Shown: positions 18,420-30,143, numbered from the stretch's first letter. The stretch: DNA of 64,000 nucleotides from Photobacterium sp. JCM 19050 (GCA_001310455.1 BAXG01000024.1:1-64000), one strand, 5' to 3'. The notes: a model not told the origin generated them from the letters alone. A program made the numbers and translations.

Positions 18420-21400
18420 GTCGTTGGCTTTTGCGCCTGACATTCGGTCTTATTCTGACCATTTTTATCCTGATTGGCCTGGTTGCGCTGATCGTGGCAA
18501 CCCCGGTGGGCGTTAAACTGGCACTGTGGGGAGCAGAGCAAGCCCTGCCGGATTTCAGGGTAGAGGAGAGTGAAGGGGCACTGCTTGGCGGCTTTACCCT
18601 AAAAGGCATTCACTATAAAGATGACCTGATGACAGCCGGTGTCCGGGAGGCTGACATCAATCTGCGAGGTAAGTGTTTGCTTACCCCGGCGGTTTGCCTG
18701 GACGCGGTGAAACTGGATGGCGTGACATTCAGTATGCCGCAACTGCCGCCCCCTTCCCCTGAAAGTGAAACGCCGTCTGAACCGTTGACTTCTGTCAGCC
18801 TGCCGCTGCCGGTTGCAGTGAAAGGCTTGGTGCTGAATGACATTTCACTCGATATCCTCGGGAACCAGGTAAGTTGGAAGCACTTTGAATCCGGCGCCAG
18901 CATGTCTGGTGACAAGTTAGTGCTTACTCCAACCCAGTGGGATGGAATCCGGCTTTCCCTTGCTGAAAGCAAACCGGAAGCGAAAACTGCGGAGAAAAAG
19001 CCGGCCTCCGATGAGGCAAGCCACTGGTGTTGCCGGAAGTATGGATTCCGCTTTCTGTGGATGTAGAGCGCTTTACGGTCACAGATTTTGAGCTGCTTAA
19101 ACCGACCCCATATAAGGTGAAGCGCCTTGCTCTGAGTGCCACAGCGTCTGGCAACGAGGTTGCGGTCAAAAAGCTTGAGCTGGATGTCCCGGAAGCCAAT
19201 GTCGCGTTGGAGGCCTCAGCCTCACTCAAAGGCAACTACCCGCTGACGCTGGGCGGAAAGGTCGATATCAAGATGGCACCTGTCCAGAAGCATACCCTGG
19301 CACTGGAAGCATCTGGCGATCTGGCAGCGCTTAAACTGGATGCCCGTATGAATGGTGTCCTAAAGGCGGCATTGAAAGGCCAGCTGGATGTACTTGACCC
19401 GTCGCTGCCATTTAACCTCAAGCTGGACAGCCAGCACGTACAGTGGCCGATTCAGCAAAAAGCTGATTTTGCCGGGGACAACCTCACGCTCACTGCAAAA
19501 GGTTCCCTTGATACCTATCGGTTTGGTTTTAAGGGGCGGGTTTCCGGGGAGACTATCCCGACCGTTAATGCCGGTCTCAACGGGCAGGGCACACTGAAAA
19601 GGGTTGACCTGACAAAGCTGTCTCTGGCAACCCTCGGAGGCACGCTCGATGGAACTGCCCGGGTTATATGGGACCCGTCTGTAAGCTGGGGCGCGGCACT
19701 GGACTTTGCTGATATCCAACCCGGCCAACAATGGCCCGAAGCGGAAGGGAAACTCAGCGGTAAGGTCATCACCAGCGGCCGCCTGACATCTGCCGGTGGC
19801 TGGCAGGTGAAAGTCCCATTGCTTGATGTGGACGGTGTGCTTCGCCAGTATCCGCTGAACCTCAAGGGTAACCTGGATGCCAGCGACATTCGGGGGAAAG
19901 GGGATGTTTCCCTTAAAACCTCTGGGTTGTCACTGGCCCACGGGCCAAATACCCTGACGGTTAACGGCAAATTGGATAAAAACTGGGATATCCGCGCCAG
20001 GCTCGCTTTTCCTGAACTGTCAGCCACTGTGCCGGGTTTGAAAGGTGCCGTGGACGGAAATGTTTCGTTCACCGGCGCCATGAAAACGCCGGATATTGGC
20101 CTTAACCTGAAAGCGCATAAAGTGGACTGGGATAACCAGGCCAGCCTGGATTCTTTGTCGATCCAGGGGCAGGTGACCCCGTTACCGACAGCATCCGGCA
20201 AGCTGGTTGTTGAGGCGGAGCACGGTGCTTACCAGGATTCCGTGACCCTGAAATCCTTGACGCTGGACGTTTCCGGCAGCGAGGCAAACCATCGTCTCAG
20301 CCTCGATCTTAAAGGCAAGCCTGCCGGTGCGAAGCTGGTTCTGGACGGCCACCTTAACCGCAAGACCGGTTGGAAAGGCACGCTGGAATCCAGTGAGCTG
20401 GACTCTCCGATTGGCGAATGGGTGCTGAACAAAGCCACTGCACTGGGCTTTGATTTCAAGACCCAGCAGGCGTCTGTTGCTGCCCACTGCTGGCAGCAGG
20501 GGAAAAGCTCGCTTTGCCTGACCAAAGATGCCCAGGTTGGTGAAAAAGGTGCCGCTTCTTTGGCGCTGAACGCGTTTGATTTCAACCTGATAAAACCTTA
20601 TATGCCGAGGGAAACAAAGCTCACCGGTACAGCAGATGCAACAGTGGTTGCGGCCTGGGCACCTGATGCCGCGCCTTCTGTGACTGCCCGGGTGAGACTG
20701 CCCCAAGGTCAGGTTACCCAGCAGTTGGATGTGCCAATCTCAGTAGGTTGGCACGACGTTGAGCTGGATGCTGACCTGAAAGATAACGTGCTGAATACTC
20801 GTTGGCTGTTGCCGGTCACAGACAACGGACAGATAAGCGGCAACCTGACACTGGATAACCTGAATTCTGAAAACCGTCAGGTGAAGGGCAAGCTGGATAT
20901 CGACAAGATTGACCTGGCATTCCTTGGCCCAGTCGTTGAGCCGGAAGCGGAGCTGGCATCCAACGTCAATGCCCGGCTGACCTTTAACGGCCCGATGCTG
21001 AAACCGGCGGTGTTTGGTTCACTGGTTATCGACGGCATCAAGGTCAATACCACGCTGTCCCCGATCCTGATTAACAGTGGCAAGCTGGCGCTGGCGTTTA
21101 ACGGTGACAACGGCAAACTCGATGGTAAGTTGGTGACGCCGGATGGTGACCTTAATCTTGCCGGTGACGCTGACTGGCAAAAACTGGACGCCTGGCTTGC
21201 CAATCTCAATATCAACGCCAACGAACTGGCAGTACAACTTCCGCCGATGGTCTCTCTGTATGTCACGCCAAACCTGACACTGAAAGCGGTGCCGGGCAAG
21301 GCGACGGTTACCGGAACGGTCGTGGTACCCAAAGGCTCGATAATTGTTGAAGAGCTGCCGGCGTCTGCGGTAAGCCCATCCAGCGATCTGGTGATCCTTA

Positions 21401-22149
21401 ATGACAAACTGGAACCAGTGACCCACGCGGATAAAGTGCCACTGGCCATTGACGCGGATATCAACGTTCAGATTAAGGACAAAGTGCGCCTTGAAGCGTT
21501 TGGCCTTCAGACCCAACTGGCTGGTAACCTCCGGGTTCAGAATAAGGATCAGGGACCGCTGATTAATGGCGAGATCAACCTTGTCGACGGTACATACCGC
21601 TCATTCGGGCAGGATCTTCAGATCCGTACCGGCAAGATTTTCTTCAGTGGCCCGCCAGATCAGCCTTACCTGAATATCGAGGCAATCCGTAACCCGGAAA
21701 GCACGGAAGATGATGTGATTGCTGGTATCCGGGTGACCGGCCCTGCTGATTCACCTAAGGTCGATATTTTCTCTGACCCGGCCAAGCCGCAGGCAGAAGC
21801 ACTTTCATACCTGCTTCGCGGTCGCAGCCTCGACGGGGAATCGGATTCCAACATGAGCTCCATGCTTCTCGGTCTTGGTCTTGCCCAAAGCGGCAAGCTG
21901 GTGGGTGAGATTGGCAAGGCGTTTGGTGTCCAGGATCTTCGCCTGGACACAGCAGGAGCCGGAGATGACCAGAAGGTGGAAGTATCCGGCTATATCCTTC
22001 CGGGCTTGCAAATCAAATACGGTGTCGGGCTGTTCAATGCGGTGGGTGAGTTTACCCTTCGCTACCGGGTGATGAGCAACCTTTACCTGGAAGCTGTATC
22101 CGGCCTGAGTAACGCCGTCGACTTGCTGTATCAGTTCGATATCAAGTAA
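18416..22149 (+). CDS. tamB: Translocation and assembly module inner-membrane protein TamB, one apparent frameshift
   Basis: Very long periplasm-spanning protein of the AsmA/TamB group, thought to form a hydrophobic groove bridging the two membranes for lipid transport. An N-terminal anchor (LTFGLILTIFILIGLVALIV) precedes about 1,000 residues of beta-rich repeats and the C-terminal DUF490 domain (QIRTGKIFFSGPPDQPYLNIEA, YLLRGRSLDG, LPGLQIKYGVGLF). One base is missing near 19020, shifting the frame between DEAS and LPEVWIPLSVDVERF. Restoring it gives 1,244 residues; E. coli TamB has about 1,259. It is followed by a heptamer repeat array. Confidence 0.95.
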
Positions 22150-22212
22150 GGAAGGAAATAACCGGTTGCGAGTGGTGAGAAAGCGCTGTTAATACAAAGT
22201 TATCAGCGACAT

Positions 22213-22296
22213 CATCACTCGCCACTCTCCGCTCACTACTCACTACTCACTACTCGCTACTCGTTACTCACCACTCACTAACAACCACTCGCTATT
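22213..22296. repeat. Degenerate heptanucleotide tandem array, twelve units
   Basis: Twelve consecutive seven-base units run without interruption: CATCACT, CGCCACT, CTCCGCT, CACTACT three times, CGCTACT, CGTTACT, CACCACT, CACTAAC, AACCACT and CGCTATT. The consensus is CRCTACT. The array fills the gap between the convergent tamB and ppa genes and its last unit overlaps the ppa stop codon. An inverted copy (GCGAGTGGTGAG) sits about 40 bases upstream and could pair with the array. Confidence 0.9.
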
Positions 22297-22819
22297 TCTT
22301 CGCTCTCTCAAATGACGCCAAAATCTCTGCTTTGGCTGATTCTGCATTTTCCCAGCCGTCTACCTTTACCCACTTGCCGGGCTCCAGTTCCTTGTAGCGT
22401 TCAAAAAAGTGCTTAATCTGGGCTTTCAGCAGCTCAGGGAGATCATCAACATCTTGAATGTGGTCGTACTCTTTGGTGAGCTTTGTATGAGGTACTGCCA
22501 CAACCTTGGCATCCTCACCGGATTCATCTGTCATTTTGAGCACACCAACCGGACGGCAGCGGATAACCGCGCCAGGCACCAATGGGTAAGGTGTGGGTAC
22601 AAGTACATCAACCGGGTCGCCGTCGAGGGAAAGGGTCTGGTTCACGTAGCCGTAGTTACAGGGATAGAACATCGGGGTGGACATAAAACGGTCGACAAAC
22701 ACGGCGCCGGTATCCTTGTCGACTTCGTATTTTATCGGGTCTGCATTGGCCGGAATTTCAATCACGACGTAGATATCTTCCGGGATGTTTATCCCTGCTG
22801 GAATTTGACTGAGGCTCAT
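22292..22819 (-). CDS. ppa: Inorganic pyrophosphatase
   Basis: Hydrolyses pyrophosphate released by biosynthetic reactions, a cytoplasmic hexameric metal enzyme. It is 175 residues (E. coli Ppa 176) with the family signature DGDPVDVLV and the surrounding [18 protein letters not shown] and [15 protein letters not shown] segments. It starts at [29 protein letters not shown] element on the minus strand at 22849-22854 lies upstream. A seven-base repeat array touches its 3' end. The frame is intact. Confidence 0.97.
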   Translation of the reverse strand: MSLSQIPAGINIPEDIYVVIEIPANADPIKYEVDKDTGAVFVDRFMSTPMFYPCNYGYVNQTLSLDGDPVDVLVPTPYPLVPGAVIRCRPVGVLKMTDESGEDAKVVAVPHTKLTKEYDHIQDVDDLPELLKAQIKHFFERYKELEPGKWVKVDGWENAESAKAEILASFERAKK

Positions 22820-22865
22820 GGCGAAGGTCCTTTTATCAGTCTGGTGAGATTATAGACAAAAAGAA

Positions 22866-22885
22866 AGGAGCCGCTCCGGGCTCCT
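22866..22885 (-). terminator. Terminator after fbp
   Basis: Stem AGGAGCC / GGCTCCT, followed on the minus strand by TTCTTTTTG. It lies just past the fbp stop codon and immediately upstream of the ppa promoter. Confidence 0.7.
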
Positions 22886-22919
22886 CTCAGACAACGTATG
22901 GCCATTTATACCGGGTCTG

Positions 22920-23936
22920 TTACTCCGGATCGTCCGGGTACTCTTCCATAAAGGCTTCGAGTTTCTTCACCATGTTGGTTGAGCCTACAAAGAACGGTAC
23001 GCGCTGGTGCAGTTCTTCTGGCTTGATATCCATGATGCGACGGGCTCCGTCAGACGCAAGGCCACCGGCTTGCTCAATCAGGAAAGCCATCGGGTTGCAT
23101 TCATACAGAAGCGCAGTTTTCCGTTCGGATATGCAGCCGTGCTTGGGTAGAGGTACATGCCGCCTTTGAGCAGGTTACGGTGGAAGTCTGCAACCAGGGA
23201 ACCGATATAGCGCGATGTGTAAGGACGGTTGTCCTCCGGCACATTTTCCTGGCAGTACTTGATGTATTTCTTCACCCCGAGTGGGAACTTGATGTAGTTA
23301 CCCTCGTTGATGGAGTAAATACGGCCATCCTGAGGGATGGTCATATTCTCATGGGAGAGGCAGAACACCCCGAGAGACGGGTCGTAAGTGAAGCCGTGGA
23401 CGCCGTTTCCGGTTGTATAACCAGCATGGTTGAGGAGCCGTAAATGACGTATCCGGCTGCAATTTGCTTGTTGCCCGGCTGGAGGAAATCTTCATCCGTC
23501 GGGGCGGTGCCGACTGGTGTCACCCGGCGGTAGATAGAAAAAATGGTGCCGACGGAGACATTGACATCGATGTTGGATGAGCCGTCGAGCGGATCCATCA
23601 ATACGACATATCTGGCATTTCGGTTAACGTCCTTGTTGAAGACAACCGCACTGTCTTCTTCCTCACTGGCGATACCGCAAACCTGGTCTCGGGCTTCCAT
23701 GGCCGCCTTGAATTTTTCATTGGCGTACACATCAAGTTTTTGCTGCTCTTCACCCTGGACATTTTCATCACCGGCTGCACCAAGAATGTCCACCAATCCG
23801 GCTTTGTTGATTTCACGGTTTACAATTTTCGCCGCGAGGCGGATGGAGGAGAGCAGGATGAGAGCTCGCCACTGGCGTGAGGGAACTCACTCTGCTTTTC
23901 AACAATAAACTCACCAAGCGTTTTCATGTTAGGCAT
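22920..23936 (-). CDS. fbp: Fructose-1,6-bisphosphatase class I, three apparent frameshifts
   Basis: Gluconeogenic enzyme converting fructose 1,6-bisphosphate to fructose 6-phosphate. The N-terminus [23 protein letters not shown], the metal site [25 protein letters not shown] and the C-terminal [18 protein letters not shown] identify class I FBPase. Three single bases are missing (near 23863, 23413 and 23108). Restoring them joins the parts into about 339 residues ending [23 protein letters not shown], close to the usual 332. The ATG at 23936 is used because AAGGA lies six bases upstream; an internal ATG at 23927 is the alternative. Divergent from mpl, as in E. coli. Confidence 0.93.
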
Positions 23937-24174
23937 GGTAATTCCTTGTAATTGTCTCGTTATTTTTCATTGGCTGGAAACGGGCTGCGCGATTCAAATC
24001 ATGCTAATCTGTTGCCGCACAAACAAAATTCGTCATTATTGTCGGACCTATTCATTAGGTCACACCTTTGTTGTTTTCGACGCTATCCGATTGTATAGCA
24101 AAGATCTTTTTATTCGTAACGAAGTAACATTCCTGTGATAAAGGGATGTCTGGAACGCATTCTGAGTGGACTCT

Positions 24175-25538
24175 ATGCACTTACATATTCTAGGAATCTG
24201 CGGCACGTTTATGGGTGGCATTGCCGTTCTTGCACGCCAACTTGGACACAAAGTTACCGGCAGTGATGCCAATGTTTACCCTCCAATGAGTACCATGCTT
24301 GAATCTCAAGGCATTGAAATTATTGAAGGATATGACCCGTCACAATTAAACCCGGCACCGGATGTGGTGGTGGTGGGTAACGCAATGAGCCGCGGCAACC
24401 CTTGTGTTGAGTATGTACTGAATAACAATCTCCGCTACATTTCCGGCCCTCAGTGGTTGCTTGAAAACCTGCTCCAGGATCGCTGGGTGTTGGCTGTCGC
24501 CGGTACCCATGGCAAGACAACCACCGCAAGTATGCTGACCTGGATCCTGGAAGATTGCGGTTATGAGCCGGGATACCTGATTGGCGGCGTGCCAGGAAAC
24601 TTCAATGTTTCTGCACGGTTAGGCGGGTCACCTTTCTTCGTGGTAGAAGCGGATGAGTACGACAGTGCTTTCTTCGACAAGCGTTCTAAGTTTGTCCATT
24701 ACCATCCTAAAACGCTGGTTATTAATAATATTGAATTTGATCATGCCGACATTTTTGAAGATCTGTCTGCGATCAAAAAGCAATTCCACCATCTGGTACG
24801 CACTGTACCATCCATCGGACGCATTATTTCCCCTGCCGCAGATACCAATGTAGCAGACACGCTTGAGATGGGCTGCTGGAGTGAAAAAGAGTTCTCCGGA
24901 GATAACGGCGATTGGCAGGCCGTAAAATACAAAGCGGACGGCAGCGAGTTTGATGTGATCTTTGAGGGCAGGAAAGTCGGTACTGTTGACTGGGACCTGA
25001 TGGGGGAGCACAACGTCAACAATGCGCTGGTTGCCATCGCGGCGGCTCGCCATGTCGGTGTGACACCGGAGCTGGCCTGTGAAGCGCTTGGACGCTTTAT
25101 CAATACCAAACGCCGTATGGAGCTAAAAGGCACCGTGGCAGGTATCGATGTTTATGACGATTTTGCCATCACCCGACTGCCATTGAAACCACGCTGGCAG
25201 GTTTGAAGGCGAAGAAAACTGCCGGACGTATACTGGCTGTGCTGGAGCCTCGGTCAAACACCATGAAACTGGGTGTTCACAAGGACGATCTGGCTCCTTC
25301 CCTTGCGGAGGCAGACGAAGTGTTCCTGTTCCAGCCGGGTAATATCCCCTGGTCAGTTAAGGAGATAGCGGATCAGTGCGCCCAGCAGGCGTTTACCAGT
25401 GATGACATTGATTCCTTGGTTACCGCAGTCGTTGCTGAAGCCCGGCCGGATGATGCCATACTGGTGATGAGTAACGGTGGTTTTGGTGGCATCCACGGTA
25501 AGTTGCTGGATGCGCTGAAAGAAAAGGAATGTGCATAA
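24175..25538 (+). CDS. mpl: UDP-N-acetylmuramate:L-alanyl-gamma-D-glutamyl-meso-diaminopimelate ligase Mpl, one apparent frameshift
   Basis: Recycles cell-wall peptides by attaching the recovered tripeptide to UDP-MurNAc in the cytoplasm. Mur ligase features are HILGICGTFMGG at the N-terminus, the ATP site AVAGTHGKTTTASML, FVVEADEYDSAFFDKRSKF and INTKRRMELKG. One C is missing near 25163, so DDFA is followed by ITRLPL instead of HHPTAIETTLAGLK. Restoring it gives 454 residues (E. coli 457). The ATG at 24175 starts the family-type MHLHILG; a GTG nine bases upstream is less likely. ubiX follows with no gap. Confidence 0.95.
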
Positions 25539-26159
25539 ATGTCGAAAGAAAAACGTATTACGCTCGCCTGGACCGGTGCATCCGGCGCACCTTATGGCCT
25601 TCGCCTGCTTGAGTGTTTATTGGCAGCGGATTACCACGTTTACCTTTTGATCTCTTCTGCGGCCCGGGTAGTACTGGCAACCGAACATAACCTGAAGCTG
25701 CCGGCCGGCCCGGATGCAGCAAAGCAAGCGCTGGTTGCACTCCTGGGTTGTGATGCTGAAAAACTCGAAGTATGTGGTAAGGAAGACTGGTTTTCCCCGG
25801 TCGCATCCGGCTCGGCGGCTCCGAAACAGATGGTGGTTTGCCCCTGCTCGGCAGGAACGCTTGCTGCCGTGGCACATGGTATGTCGGATAACCTGATTGA
25901 ACGTGCGGCAGATGTGGTGCTAAAAGAGCGCGGCCAGCTTTTGATGGTGGTGCGCGAGACCCCGTTTTCCACACTGCACCTGGAGAATATGCTGAAGCTG
26001 TCAAAAATGGGCGTCACCATTATGCCAGCGGCTCCGGGTTTCTATCACCAGCCCAAATCCGTCGAAGATCTTGTGGACTTTATGGTTGCCAGGGTGCTTG
26101 ACCATCTTGGTGTGGAACAGGGTTTGGTACCACGCTGGGGTTACGATCAGCGAAGCTGA
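25539..26159 (+). CDS. ubiX: Flavin prenyltransferase UbiX
   Basis: Makes prenylated FMN, the cofactor of the UbiD decarboxylase in ubiquinone synthesis. The flavoprotein fold is marked by [18 protein letters not shown] at the N-terminus, [29 protein letters not shown] in the middle and [18 protein letters not shown] and [11 protein letters not shown] near the C-terminus. It is 206 residues. Its start follows the mpl stop codon directly, implying one transcript. The frame is intact. Confidence 0.95.
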   Translation: MSKEKRITLAWTGASGAPYGLRLLECLLAADYHVYLLISSAARVVLATEHNLKLPAGPDAAKQALVALLGCDAEKLEVCGKEDWFSPVASGSAAPKQMVVCPCSAGTLAAVAHGMSDNLIERAADVVLKERGQLLMVVRETPFSTLHLENMLKLSKMGVTIMPAAPGFYHQPKSVEDLVDFMVARVLDHLGVEQGLVPRWGYDQRS

Positions 26160-26179
26160 GAAATCGAGAGTAAACAAAC

Positions 26180-26211
26180 AAAGCCCGGATGCGAATGCCG
26201 GGCTTTTTCTG
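26180..26211. terminator. Bidirectional terminator between ubiX and the universal stress gene
   Basis: Stem AAAGCCCGG / CCGGGCTTT with a nine-base loop; A-rich on the left and TTTTT on the right. It separates two convergent transcripts. Confidence 0.85.
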
Positions 26212-26216
26212 CCAAC

Positions 26217-26663
26217 TTAATCTTCTTCACCGGGTTTGATAACCAGAACCGGTATTGGGGAACTTGCCAGCACCCGCTCGGCGACAGAGCCGATGACCAT
26301 TTTGTCCACTTTGCTGCGCTTGTGGCTTGGCATCACGATAAGATCACATCCCTTGCGATCCGCTTCCCGGAGGATAGCTTTGTAAGGCTTTCCTTCCTGG
26401 ATGTCGTAGTCATACAGCAACTCTTCCGGAACACAGTCGGCGGCAAATTTCGCCAGTTGCTGTTTCAGATCCTTCTTCATTTTCAGCGCGGCATCTTTGG
26501 GGAAGTATGATGCGACCATCGCGTTGTGTACACCGGGTAAAACGGTGAGGAAGTGCACCGTGGCATTGCGGCTTTTGGAGGCCAGCCAGATTGCATGTTT
26601 GACTGCCAGCTTGGCAAATTCGGTGTCGTTCAAATCTACCGGTACAAGTATATGTTTATACAT
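26217..26663 (-). CDS. Universal stress protein (UspA family) downstream of a TRAP permease
   Basis: A 148-residue cytoplasmic Usp domain. It begins MYKHILVPVDLNDTEF, has LIVMPSHKRSKVDKMVIGSVAERVLASSPIPVLVIKPG near the C-terminus, which carries the nucleotide-contacting G-S-V-A-E-R pattern, and DIQEGKPYKAILREA in the centre. It directly follows the fused TRAP permease gene on the same strand, an arrangement known for TAXI-type TRAP operons where a Usp protein is thought to modulate transport. Substrate and ligand are unknown. Confidence 0.88.
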   Translation of the reverse strand: MYKHILVPVDLNDTEFAKLAVKHAIWLASKSRNATVHFLTVLPGVHNAMVASYFPKDAALKMKKDLKQQLAKFAADCVPEELLYDYDIQEGKPYKAILREADRKGCDLIVMPSHKRSKVDKMVIGSVAERVLASSPIPVLVIKPGEED

Positions 26664-26690
26664 AGGGTTTCTCGTTGTCAGACAACAAAC

Positions 26691-26708
26691 CCCGGGCTTT
26701 TGCCCGGG
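26691..26708 (-). terminator. Hairpin between TRAP permease and usp
   Basis: Perfect stem CCCGGGC / GCCCGGG with loop TTTT. On the minus strand it is followed by GTTTGTTGT, a weak T-tract, so it may reduce rather than stop transcription into usp, or stabilise the permease message. Confidence 0.5.
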
Positions 26709-26718
26709 ATGAACAGAC

Positions 26719-29275
26719 TCAGGCTTTCGCCCGGCGACGCTGGTTCCAGGCCATCAGGCCAAGCAATAACAGTTGGTACAAAGACCCACTCCTTCATTGG
26801 TCGATCATTTGCCACTATGACCTCATCGATCTTCCAGTCAAAGTCGATACCCACCCGCTCTGCGTCACTGCCGAATGCAATCATGTCGACAAGCAGGGTG
26901 CCGTCTTCTTCCCGAAGCTCAAGGCCGGTTGCAGTCACGCGCTCAGACCCCGACGTCAGATCCTGATTGACCGGAAGCCTGACCAGCTTGGAAACCTGGT
27001 CCCCATCGAAGTTTTCTCCGGATACACGCAGATCCAGCGTGTGGCCAGCCGGCGTATCTTCAGCAACCTGGAAGATCGCTGAGCCCGGATGAGATGTGGA
27101 AGGCGCGTAAATCTGATCCCACCAGAAGCCCGGACGGAAAAGGGAGAAAGTGACTAACAGCAACAACAGTGTTTCCCACCATTTGTTGCGGGTGAACCAC
27201 CACCCTTGTGTTGCCGCGGAGAACACCAACATGGCAACTGTGGCTGAGAATACCGTCAAGAACAGATGCAGCGGCCCTTCGATGTCGATCATCAAAAGCT
27301 GGGTGTTGAAGATAAACATAAACGGCAGGATGGCTGTCCGGATATCATAAGTGAAGCCTTGGATACCGGTGCGGATAGGGTCAGCTTTTGCGATAGCTGC
27401 CGCAGCAAATGCAGCAAGACCAACCGGCGGCGTATCATCGGCAAGGATACCGAAATAGAACACAAACAGGTGCACCGCAATAAGCGGGATAACCAGGCCA
27501 TGTTGGGCACCAAGGGTCACAATGACCGGAGCCATCAGGTCGAGACCACGATGTAGTTTGCTGTTGTCGGCAGGCCCATGCCCAGGATCAGGCTGATAAT
27601 GGCGGTAAAAAGCAGCATAAGCATAATGCTGCCGCCGGAGATGAACTCAACAAAGTCGGTCATCACAAGCCCGATACCGGTCAGTGTCACCACGCCAACG
27701 ACAATACCGGCAGCCGCCGTTGCAACGCCGATACCAATCATGTTCCGCGCGCCGCTGACAAAGGCTTCCAGCATGTCCACCAGGCCGTTTTTCAGCTCTT
27801 CAGCAAAATTGTTGTCGCCACGGAAGAAGGTTAGTAACGGTCTTTGGGTTACCACGATAAAGACCATGAACAGCGATGCCCAGAACGCCGAGAGCCCCGG
27901 GAGAAGCGCTCAACGGTGAGGCACCACACCAGCACGACGATAGGCAGCAGGAAATAAAGGCCGGAACGCACTGTTGGGCCCGGTTCAGGGACTTCATCCA
28001 GCGTATCTGCAGTGAGGTCCATATCGTCCTGGTATTTTGACGAATACCGGACAAGGGCGATATAAGCCACCAGAACAGCAATCCCGATAATAACCGTTGC
28101 CGCCGTACCGAACAGGTCTTTGGTCCAGCCGATACCGTAGTACACCACCGCACTCAGCACGATAAGGCCAACGATGACGGTCATAAACGAGAACAGGCTT
28201 TGCAGTACCGTCGGGTTGTGACGGCGTGGCAGCCCAGTCATACCGGCTTTGCAAGCTTCGAGGTGAACGATGTACACCAGGGCAACGTAGGAAATCAGCG
28301 CTGGCAACAAGGCCGCTTTAATGACCTCAACGTAGGAAATACCCACATATTCCACCATCAGGAAGGCGGCGGCCCCCATTATTGGCGGTGTGAGCTGGCC
28401 GTTTGTTGAAGCTGCTACTTCGACCGCACCGGCCTTGGTTGCCGGGAAACCGACCCGCTTCATCAGTGGGATAGTAAAGGTGCCCGTGGTAACTACGTTA
28501 GCGATAGATGAACCGGACACCAGACCGGACAAACCGGATGCCACCACTGCTGCTTTAGCCGGGCCCCCTCGCATATGGCCAAGCAGGGAAAAGGCGACTT
28601 TGATGAAATAAGCCCCGGCTCCGGCACGTTCCAGCAGTGCGCCGAACAACACGAACAGGAAGACGAAAGACGTTGATACCCCGACGGCAACACCAAATAC
28701 CCCTTCGGTTGTCAGCCAAAGGTGAGACATTGCCTTGTTAAGGCTTGCTCCCTTGTGGGCAATCACGTCCGGCATGTAAGGACCGGCAAAGGTATACAGC
28801 AGGAAAACACCGGCAACGACCATCAGAGGTGGCCCCAATGCCCGGCGGGTTGCTTCGAGCAGCAGTATCATGCCGCCGGCGGCGACAATCACATCCAATT
28901 GGGTTGGTGCACCGGCCTGTCAGCCAGCTCCGCATAGAAGATATAGAGGTAAGCCGCAGAAAAACTGCCTGCAAATGCCAGTGCCCAATCCAGAGCGGGG
29001 ATTCTGTCCCGTGGTGAACGGCTCAGTGCCGGATAGGCGGTAAATGCAAGAAACACAGCAAAAGCGAGGTGGATAGAGCGTGCTTCTGTGTTGTTGAATT
29101 TACCGATATCCAAAATATAGGGAAGGGGTGATGCATACCAGAGCTGGAAGAGCGACCAGCAAAGCGGGACAAACCACAGTATTTTTCCCGGTATCCCCCC
29201 GGGGTTTCGGGCACCTGTGTCTGCTTGTGCAACCATGTCTTGAACATCGGAGGAGGTGTTCGTTGTATTTGTCAT
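26719..29275 (-). CDS. Fused TRAP transporter permease (DctQ-DctM, 4TM/12TM, TAXI type), four apparent frameshifts
   Basis: Inner-membrane component of a TRAP secondary importer in which small and large permease subunits are fused. Conserved parts are LVSGSSIANVVTTGTFTIPLMKRVGFPATKAGAVEVAASTNGQLTPPIMGAAAFLMVEYVG, split here over several helices, then ISLILGMGLPTTANYIV and ILADDTPPVGLAAFAAAAIA. A C-terminal soluble stretch ends with a last helix and RRRAKA. Three bases are missing (near 28905, 27895, 27543) and one is extra (near 26760). Correcting them gives 852 residues. Neither substrate nor a TAXI solute receptor gene is evident. AAGGATG precedes the ATG. Confidence 0.9.
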
Positions 29276-29616
29276 GCAAACATCCTTTATTGCAGGGCAA
29301 TTTTGTTGTTATTAGTGGTCAGCCTGTTGACGGAAAGTTTGGGTCACCGTAATACCAATTGGACTGGTTCGTCAGTCGAAATAAGCAATGAATCAGTCAG
29401 ATCGGTACAAAGTCGAGCATAAAATTTCGAAAGAGGTCCATGCCCTGACAACAATCTTCTTCAGCCAGACCTGAAAGCAATCCTAGCAAACTTTAAACCA
29501 ATAATTAAAAACTTTTTAACATTAACTGCGGCAAATGGCCAAAAGATACGTAATGTGTCTCTAAAATATACCAGCGTATTAAGGTTGGAATGATTTGAGC
29601 GGAGAGAAAAAGCGTT
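29276..29616. other. Long intergenic region upstream of the TRAP permease
   Basis: No supported gene here. It is AT-rich towards argR, with runs such as AATAATTAAAAACTTTTTAACATTAACTG split by short GC patches. It presumably carries the leftward promoter of the TRAP-usp operon. I see no solute-receptor fragment and no clear operator. Confidence 0.5.
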
Positions 29617-29646
29617 AAAAAACCCCGCAGTAGGAGCGGGGTTTTG
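29617..29646 (-). terminator. Terminator after argR
   Basis: Stem AAAACCCCGC / GCGGGGTTTT with a seven-base loop; six T residues follow on the minus strand, downstream of the argR stop codon. Confidence 0.85.
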
Positions 29647-29672
29647 AGATTTTAGCAGGTGAATCTAGGTTT

Positions 29673-30143
29673 TTAGCGGGTATAGTCAAAAAGCTCGCAA
29701 ACCGCACTGAACAACTCTTCTGTTGGCGTGCCCAGTGTCGGTGTGATGAAAATGGTGTCATCACCGGCAACCACACCCAGAATACCTTCGGCTTTTCCCA
29801 AAGAATCAAGCAGGCGAGCAATCAACTGAGCCGCACCCGGACCGGTATGAATCACCACCAGAGATTCATTGTGGTCGATATCCATAACCAGCTCTTTCAG
29901 CGGGCTTGAGGTTGTCGGCACACCCAGTTCAACCGGTAGGCAATAGACCATTTCCATTTTGGCGTTGCGCGTGCGCACAGCACCAAATTTTGTAAGCATC
30001 CGTGACACTTTAGATTGGTTGATCCCGTCAAAACCTTCGCTTTTCAGCGCTTCAACGATCTCACCCTGTGAGCTGAATTTTTCTTCTTTTAACAGCGCTT
30101 TAAATGCTTTGACCAATTGGTCTTGTTTATCCGAGCTACGCAT
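29673..30143 (-). CDS. argR: Arginine repressor ArgR
   Basis: Hexameric arginine-responsive DNA-binding regulator of arginine genes and co-factor in plasmid resolution. The winged-helix N-terminus ([37 protein letters not shown]) contains the recognition helix. The C-terminal oligomerisation and arginine-binding domain has [18 protein letters not shown] and [12 protein letters not shown], including the GDD arginine contact. It is 156 residues, the E. coli length, starting at [11 protein letters not shown]. Divergent from mdh, as in many Vibrionaceae and enteric bacteria. Confidence 0.97.
   Translation of the reverse strand: MRSSDKQDQLVKAFKALLKEEKFSSQGEIVEALKSEGFDGINQSKVSRMLTKFGAVRTRNAKMEMVYCLPVELGVPTTSSPLKELVMDIDHNESLVVIHTGPGAAQLIARLLDSLGKAEGILGVVAGDDTIFITPTLGTPTEELFSAVCELFDYTR

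Noticed and set aside
22213-22296. Heptamer array as a coding repeat in an extended TamB or Ppa C-terminus
   Set aside because: Both genes have family-typical ends and stop codons that fall before or at the edge of the array.
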